Below are positions 58,724 to 64,000 of a stretch of DNA of 64,000 nt, piece by piece (the stretch's first letter is position 1; each line of letters starts with the position of its first letter). Position numbers and translations under genes: made by a program. A model generated the notes under the pieces. The model was given only the letters and a program-made list of their open reading frames with translations, did not search any database and was not told the origin of the DNA. The stretch comes from Mantis religiosa (taxonomy: Eukaryota > Arthropoda > Insecta > Mantodea > Mantidae), in assembly GCA_030765055.1 (NCBI GenBank), contig CM060950.1, positions 462,733,689-462,797,688 of the forward strand. Direction: 5' to 3'.

Positions 58724-58995
58724 TATTAAATTATTAACTCTTCTCGCCGAGTGCCTTCATATCGGGCCGACTAGTATATTGTTTTTCAAGGCCATCAATC
58801 CCTATTATGAACTTATTCCTCACAATTGTGAACATGCATAAGTGCTACAAATATTTTTAATGAAACATTGCTCAAGTTAACAAGAAATGGTCTTGCATTG
58901 TGATATTCTTCAGAAAGCAAGGGAAAAGTATTTTAAGAGAGCCGTTGGGAAGTTTTCAAAATGCTGCAAATATAAGCAACCAATTTTTTTTATTT
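58724..58995. other. no gene recognised
   Basis: Starts with the flank shared with the 7.6-kb repeat (TTCTCGCCGAGTGC), then AT-rich sequence with no feature. Confidence 0.45.
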
Positions 58996-58997
58996 TA

Positions 58998-59175
58998 GTT
59001 AATTGATGGAAATTGATTATTTCTCCTCACTAGCTGTATATAGGCTAAGGTTTTTGATAGAGTCAACATGAAAAATTCAATGCCATGGCCGGGATTTGAA
59101 CCATGAAAACCAGGAGATCTGTAGTTCAGATCCCGGAAATGGCATTGAATTTTTCATGTTGAGTCTATCTATAAG
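58998..59175. repeat. tRNA-related SINE (family B), head-to-head palindrome
   Basis: The left half carries the reverse complement (GTCAACATGAAAAATTCAAT at 59061-59080), and the right half the direct form (GGCATTGAATTTTTCATGTT near 59142-59161). The centre is the tRNA-like head (AACCAGGAGATC). Confidence 0.7.
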
Positions 59176-60420
59176 CAAGCAAGTTGTACGTTATCATCCA
59201 GTACCAGCACTAGCTGTGGTATATGCTGTATATGGTAGGTTAGAGCCTTATTTTCACATTTGTTTTACAGATTGACTGATGAAAGTTTTAGAAATGCTTA
59301 ATTGGATAATATGCTGTATATAGATACACTAATAGTAATATTGTTTTTTCAAACATAATGAGTGTTTTTGATTCCAAAACTTATTAATCAAGCAGCATAC
59401 CCACTTATTTATAAAGAAAGCATGTTGGAGTGATAGACTGTACAATACTAGGCTACTGTCCCTGGTATGTCTCCTTGGCTATTGTTTTCTGGGTTTTCTA
59501 TTTTACATTCTCAAATGCCTTCAAACAAACTGTGGTAGTATTTCCTTCTTTCATTGTCATAATTCTATGCCAAAATTACTTCTTTTACTGCTAAACCTTT
59601 TCTATCACTCTTCTAATGGGCTAGGTTTGCTCTTGGTAATCCAGTACCATGTTGCAGAATATTTTTAGAATCTAAACCATATTATCCCAGTCTCTATATC
59701 TTATAATATATTATTACTACTCAACTAGAGATTAATTCTAGGTTACAGAACTTTAATTTTTGGTGTTTCCTTGAAGCATATTCTTACGCTACACGTAACT
59801 AGTTTTCCCTTTCTTAGTGAACTCTTCTCTTCTGTCCATCTTCCATTGTTGACTAGACTTACCCTTAAGGAGTATAAATCTGCTAAATTTGTCCACCCCC
59901 CTTTTTTCACGTTAGGATTTTGTTCTTTTTGTAATTGAGTGATCCAGGAATAATACTCTTGTTATTAATTGCCACGTTTTTATTCTTTCTATCTACCTGC
60001 ATCAGCATCATTGAAACTAATCCCCTGGAGTAAATAATTGATTACTATCATTGTTGTACATAGCTGTTTGAGCTATTTAATTACTCTTCAAATTCATATA
60101 GAACTGTCATATTTGCAGAAAATGCTCATGGAGTTCTGAAATTGTGAATCCTCGATTTTGTATAACTGCATCTTTCACACTGCAACAAATTTGTTGTTCA
60201 CAGCAGATGGTTCCCTACTTTATTCTTCATCATGGAAGTTAGTGGTTCATACACTTTACCTTGGCAGGACATGTATTGGGCTCATAAACCTTTCTTGGTG
60301 AAGGAACCATTTGATTTGATTTGCAATCTCACACTTGCACTGCCTGAAGCATAGTGAAACAAATTACACACTATATGAAGAATAGCGCTGTCATTGCTGT
60401 ATGTTCATAAACTAGAAAGA
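59176..60420. other. no gene recognised, intron-like
   Basis: AT-rich sequence with short frames only. The missing second half of the BTB domain was looked for here by eye and not found. Confidence 0.45.
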
Positions 60421-60945
60421 CGGGAAATATACGAGTCAATTGGAGAATTTAGTGCCATGTCAGCAAGTTGGCCATGGTAGCTCAATGGGTAAGAGCCACT
60501 AGACGGAAACCAGGAGATCCGTGGTTCACATCCTGGTCGTGGCATTGACTTTATCATGTTGACTCTATCTGTGAAAAACCTAAGCCTATATATGACTAGT
60601 GTGAAGAAATGATTAATTTACATCAATTAACTAAAATAATAAGAGTGGAATGATGAAGCCTGGGACTCAAGTGCTTACGATAGTAGGTCACCACAAATGG
60701 TGTATCTCGAATACGAGAGCCCCTAGTGGTTTACCATTAAAATATATTAGTCAAATGGAGAATTTAATGTCAGGATGGCACGGTGGTCATAGTAGCTCAA
60801 TGGGTCAGAGCGAATGGATGGAAACCAGGAGATCCGTGGTTCAAATCCTGGTTGTGGCATTGAATTTATCATGTTGACTCTGTCTATCAAAAACCTTAGC
60901 CTTTATACGGTTAGTGTGAAGAAATGATTAACTTCCATTAATTAA
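60421..60945 (+). repeat. tRNA-related SINE (family B), tandem dimer
   Basis: Two direct units with a 315-base period: tRNA-like heads at 60471-60543 and 60786-60858 (73 bases each). Both heads have an A-box-like AGCTCAATGGGT and a B-box-like GGTTCA(A/C)ATCC. The unit body includes ACGATAGTAGGTCACCACAA and GGTGTATCTCGAATACGAG. Confidence 0.8.
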
Positions 60946-61277
60946 CCAGAACTTATTTTACAAATTGCCTTCGTACATTTGCTTTTAATGTTATATATGC
61001 CAGATGTGTCATGATTGATGGGCCAAAAGTTGAAAGTTCATTATAATAGAAGCAAACTAAGCCTTCGCACTACATTCTTTTTGACTACTATTTGTCTGCA
61101 AATGGTTTTAAGTGCTTATTGTAGTAATCACTGCTACATTATGGCACAGTGCTTTCTTTCAATGACCTTGATTTTCATCTGTTCAGTTTACTGATTATAA
61201 AAAGCCATTTACTAAGCTTTATTGTTTTAAAGGATACTTTAAACAAGTTGGGCGCTTCATAATGTAAGTGTTTTTAG
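60946..61277. other. intron-like sequence before the downstream exon
   Basis: AT-rich, ending in an acceptor-like ATGTAAGTGTTTTTAG at 61277. Confidence 0.45.
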
Positions 61278-61643
61278 GCCCCACATGCTGCTCGAGCTAC
61301 AGTTGAAATCCAGCCGCAACCAGCACCAGAAGAAGCCCCAGCCCAGCCTCCATTTAAACGTATAAGGCCTGAGGTTTCCACAGCTTCCCCATTAGTAACA
61401 GAAGAAAGTATAGCTCCTTCAAGAAGCAGTACAGCATTAGATTTTGTAGAAGTATCAAAACCAAAAGTGGAACCTGCAGAGTTTGAGACTGAAATAGAAG
61501 AAATAGAAAGTGCACCATCTAATAGAGAAGACCCCTTGGTACAGTTACTTGGAGGAGAGAGCAGTCAGTCAATGCAGGACAGCTCGCAAACTGAGTGCAT
61601 CAACTTCTTATTACTATTCCTTAATCGGCTGGTTTCCTGGTAG
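61278..61643 (+). CDS. probable internal or terminal exon of the BTB gene
   Basis: Begins right after an acceptor (GTGTTTTTAG) and stays open for 121 codons to a TAG at 61641. The peptide is rich in Pro, Glu and Ser: VEIQPQPAPEEAPAQPPFKR, then IRPEVSTASPLVTEESIAPS and VEPAEFETEIEEIESAP. Such acidic, Pro/Gln-rich linkers follow the BTB domain in the insect mod(mdg4)/lola type. Phase 0 at its start agrees with phase 0 at the end of the BTB exon, so direct splicing would keep the frame, but half of the BTB domain would be missing. After about codon 100 the sequence changes to hydrophobic (FLLLFLNRLVSW), suggesting that a donor was passed or a repeat starts there. Confidence 0.55.
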   Translation, partial: APHAARATVEIQPQPAPEEAPAQPPFKRIRPEVSTASPLVTEESIAPSRSSTALDFVEVSKPKVEPAEFETEIEEIESAPSNREDPLVQLLGGESSQSMQDSSQTECINFLLLFLNRLVSW

Positions 61644-63290
61644 TGGATAGCACGGCGCTGGTCTGGTTTACCCCACCAGCATTCCACCAATTGCTCCATC
61701 ATCATCTTGCCCTCATACTATCATTCACTTCCTTAATTCTCACTCCAGGCATTGGGCTGATCCCCCATCCTGGTTCTATACCGGATTTAAAGCTTCGGTT
61801 CCTCAGGCCCTACCTTAATCCACTAACAGCACTGTAAGTGGTACTGCTAGGGATACGGTAAAGAATTGCTTTCCTTCTGTGCTGTAAGACAGAAATTTTA
61901 TTTGAAATAAAATGTAAAATTTGACTAAATAAAACATTTGGTAGAGGATAGCAAATATGTGGCTTCCATGCACCGGTTCACTGGTAGATAGGCCATTTCA
62001 CAAATTGACCTACTTATAGTTTAGGGCATACTGACTTCATTAATTACTCCCAGAGTTGTATGAAGGGCATTTGAGTAGAAGTACAGTAAGCATGGTGTGC
62101 AAGACTGTAGAATATATTACTTGCTGACTTTATGCCCTGCTGTTGCTGTTTCAAATAAATGTAAATCTGGTCTCATTACCAGGTAGTAACATGGGTCTAA
62201 CTGCTCCAGGTAATGCCTTATGCGAAGCAAATATTTCAGCAATGCTAGTTTAATGTATTTAAATATTTATCTTTGAAGGATTATCAATTAGGTGAGTGAT
62301 GGATAATATGAGTCATGTAGATAGTCCTGTGAAATAGTTTAACTTTTAACAGAAATTAATTCTAAAATGTCTCAATGTTCGAGTTATTGCCAACTGTGAT
62401 GTTATATTTGTATTGACGTATCCAATGTCATTGTATTGACTTAACGGATGAATAAAACTACTACTACTACTACTAATACTATTTCAAAGTTACCTTAATA
62501 AAAGTTTTTGGAAGATATTAAAAACAAATGAATCATAATCATTATTATCCATCAATTATCTAACTTTTTTTTTTACGATTTTATAAATTTTAAATCACTG
62601 ACATGCATAACATTAAAAACTTAGCTATTTTCCAAGCGGAAATAAAAATTACATAAATAAGAAGTAACAATTTTTGAAGAGTAGCATCACTTTTCAACCT
62701 ATGATTGTCTTTTAGGCAAGTTTCTGCCCTCTTAAGTTGTTTCAGAGAACTTGCTTAGTGAACATTAGAACAAATATTTGCCAGTATTGTTGTTGCACAC
62801 ATGAAAAAGTAGAATTGGGTTGAAAATACAATGCTTGGAACAGACAGAGATGCCATATACCTGAAGTGAAGAAGAAGAAGACAATACTTGGCATTTAAGT
62901 TCAGCAACTTATAAAGTTATGAACAAAGACTTTCAAGAAAATCCCTTCACTCCAAACTACATGGAACAAATTAAGCTATTTGTCCTATTTTCTCAAAGTG
63001 GTTGCAACAATATTAATGTGCAAAATATTTGTAGAATAATAAATTGCTTATCTTAAATTTTCTGTGAACAGCCTCCAAAGTACTCTTCCTTATGAATATT
63101 TTGTAAAATTGATAAACTCTAAGAGATGGACAAAATCTTCCTACACAAGAAATGTACACTATGAAGTTCGTTCAGTATATAATGCCCCACACTCTTTTAT
63201 AAAGCAATTAATATATATAGACAAACATCCTTATAGGTTCTTCATATTTGATGTTGTTTCTGTGCATCGGTGAAGTTTCAAACCATTCCA
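61644..63290. other. no gene recognised
   Basis: Sequence downstream of the exon. The block 61640-61850 is less AT-rich (ATTCACTTCCTTAATTCTCA, CCCTACCTTAATCC) and may be a repeat. A short (ACT)n tract is at 62455-62476. No other feature. Confidence 0.45.
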
Positions 63291-63990
63291 GTAGATGGCA
63301 GAAATGGCATCTACGTATGACTCACGTTACAAGCAGTGTGCTGTTATTGAATTCTTGTGTGCAGAGACAGAAACTGTGGTGAGCATCTATAAACATTTTT
63401 TGGAGTGCATGGCTGTGTTGCAGTTGACAGGAGTAGAGTTGGGCAATAGGTAAAGAAAGTTAAACTTCAAAAAATGCAGAAACAGAGCTCCATGATCAGC
63501 CACACTTGGGACGTCCTGTTACAGCCACTGCTCAAGACATGCTGAAATGCCATTATTCATGCTGATCGGCTCATCACTACTCGACAATTGGCTCTAAAGT
63601 AGTTGGTCAGTATTGGAAATTGCATCTTCAATGATCTTGCTCCAACATGACAAGTCACACACACACACGTCTGAGAACCTGGGAACACATTGCCAAATTG
63701 GGTTGGATATCACTTCCTCATCCACCCTATAGTCCAGACCTGGCACGCTCTGACTTCCATCTGTTTGGGCCACTTAAAGATTATATACAGGGCACACACT
63801 TTGAAGATGACGAGAGTGTCATTCATGCAGTGGAAATATGGTTACGCCTACAGGACAAGAGCTTTTACCAGCAGGGAGTATATGCTCTCTCACAACTTTA
63901 GTGTAATACCACAGAATGTGATGGAGACTATGTAAAAAATAGGACATGGACAAGACACATTGATATATATTGTTACCAAATCCTGACTCC
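63290..63990 (+). pseudogene. mariner transposase, internally deleted
   Basis: N-terminal part: MASTYDSRYEQCAVIEFLCA and ETETVVSIYKHF, then NAETELHDQPHLGRPVTATA. C-terminal part (63647-63901): SHTHTRLRTWEHIAKLGWIS, LPHPPYSPDLARSDFHLFGP (the third catalytic acid block of DD34D) and LKDYIQGTHFEDDESVIHAV. The middle, with the first two catalytic acids, is missing: about 100 bases join the two parts where over 300 are expected. The frame also changes at the join, so it is non-autonomous. Confidence 0.8.
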
Positions 63991-64000
63991 GTAACAATAA

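Noticed and set aside
58383..58737. Overlapping ORFs of 71-113 codons
   Set aside because: Their openness comes from the 81-base tandem period; no start context or domain.
60471..60543. A tRNA gene
   Set aside because: 73-base tRNA-like head with poor T-stem pairing, repeated in many copies with the same non-tRNA body: SINE, not a gene.

Overview
The window looks like nuclear DNA from a large, AT-rich, transposon-loaded insect genome. It contains spliced rather than operonic genes, insect-type BTB/POZ coding sequence, tRNA-derived SINEs, mariner, hAT and P-superfamily transposases, and Gypsy, CR1-, R1- and Jockey-like retroelements. A cockroach or termite is a plausible host, but no sequence here fixes the species. 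The only candidate host gene is a BTB/POZ gene at 57.1-61.6 kb, and its first exon carries an in-frame stop.

Layout. 0-7.3 kb: IS630/Tc1-type transposase remnants on both sides of a decayed CR1-like retrotransposon whose ORF1 has a PHD finger plus an SGNH esterase. 7.5-13.6 kb: an orphan LTR-like segment, a hAT transposase pseudogene, a tRNA-derived SINE and a THAP zinc-finger fragment. 13.6-21.7 kb: mostly empty, with a long perfect palindrome (18.3-18.7 kb) and a solo Gypsy LTR (19.5-20.1 kb). 21.8-26.7 kb: a full-length but decayed Gypsy element (G1). 27.2-28.3 kb: a short Jockey-like insertion. 30-34.5 kb: two head-to-head copies of a P/THAP9-type transposase, one split by a 208-bp palindromic insertion, then a LINE RNase H fragment. 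36.1-47 kb: a mariner remnant next to a second, younger Gypsy element (G2, minus strand) that carries a 4.2-kb R1-like LINE with a (ATT)141 array and a separate SINE. 48-52.3 kb: a third, 5'-truncated Gypsy copy (G3). 55.2-56.2 kb: a Gypsy pol fragment (G4). 57-62 kb: the BTB locus, with SINE dimers, a mariner fragment and an 81-bp tandem repeat in its intron. 63.3-64 kb: an internally deleted mariner.

How it works together. Almost everything is mobile DNA at different stages of decay, and the nesting gives a relative order: R1-like into G2, SINE into the G2 LTR, palindromic element into one P-like arm. No transposable element here appears autonomous; even the best Gypsy copy has lost one aspartate of the reverse-transcriptase YxDD motif. 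The least explained signals are the insertions that are themselves long perfect palindromes and are flanked by 12-13 bp target duplications (18.3 and 32.4 kb). Head-to-head SINE dimers at 48, 56.8 and 59 kb may be related in mechanism.
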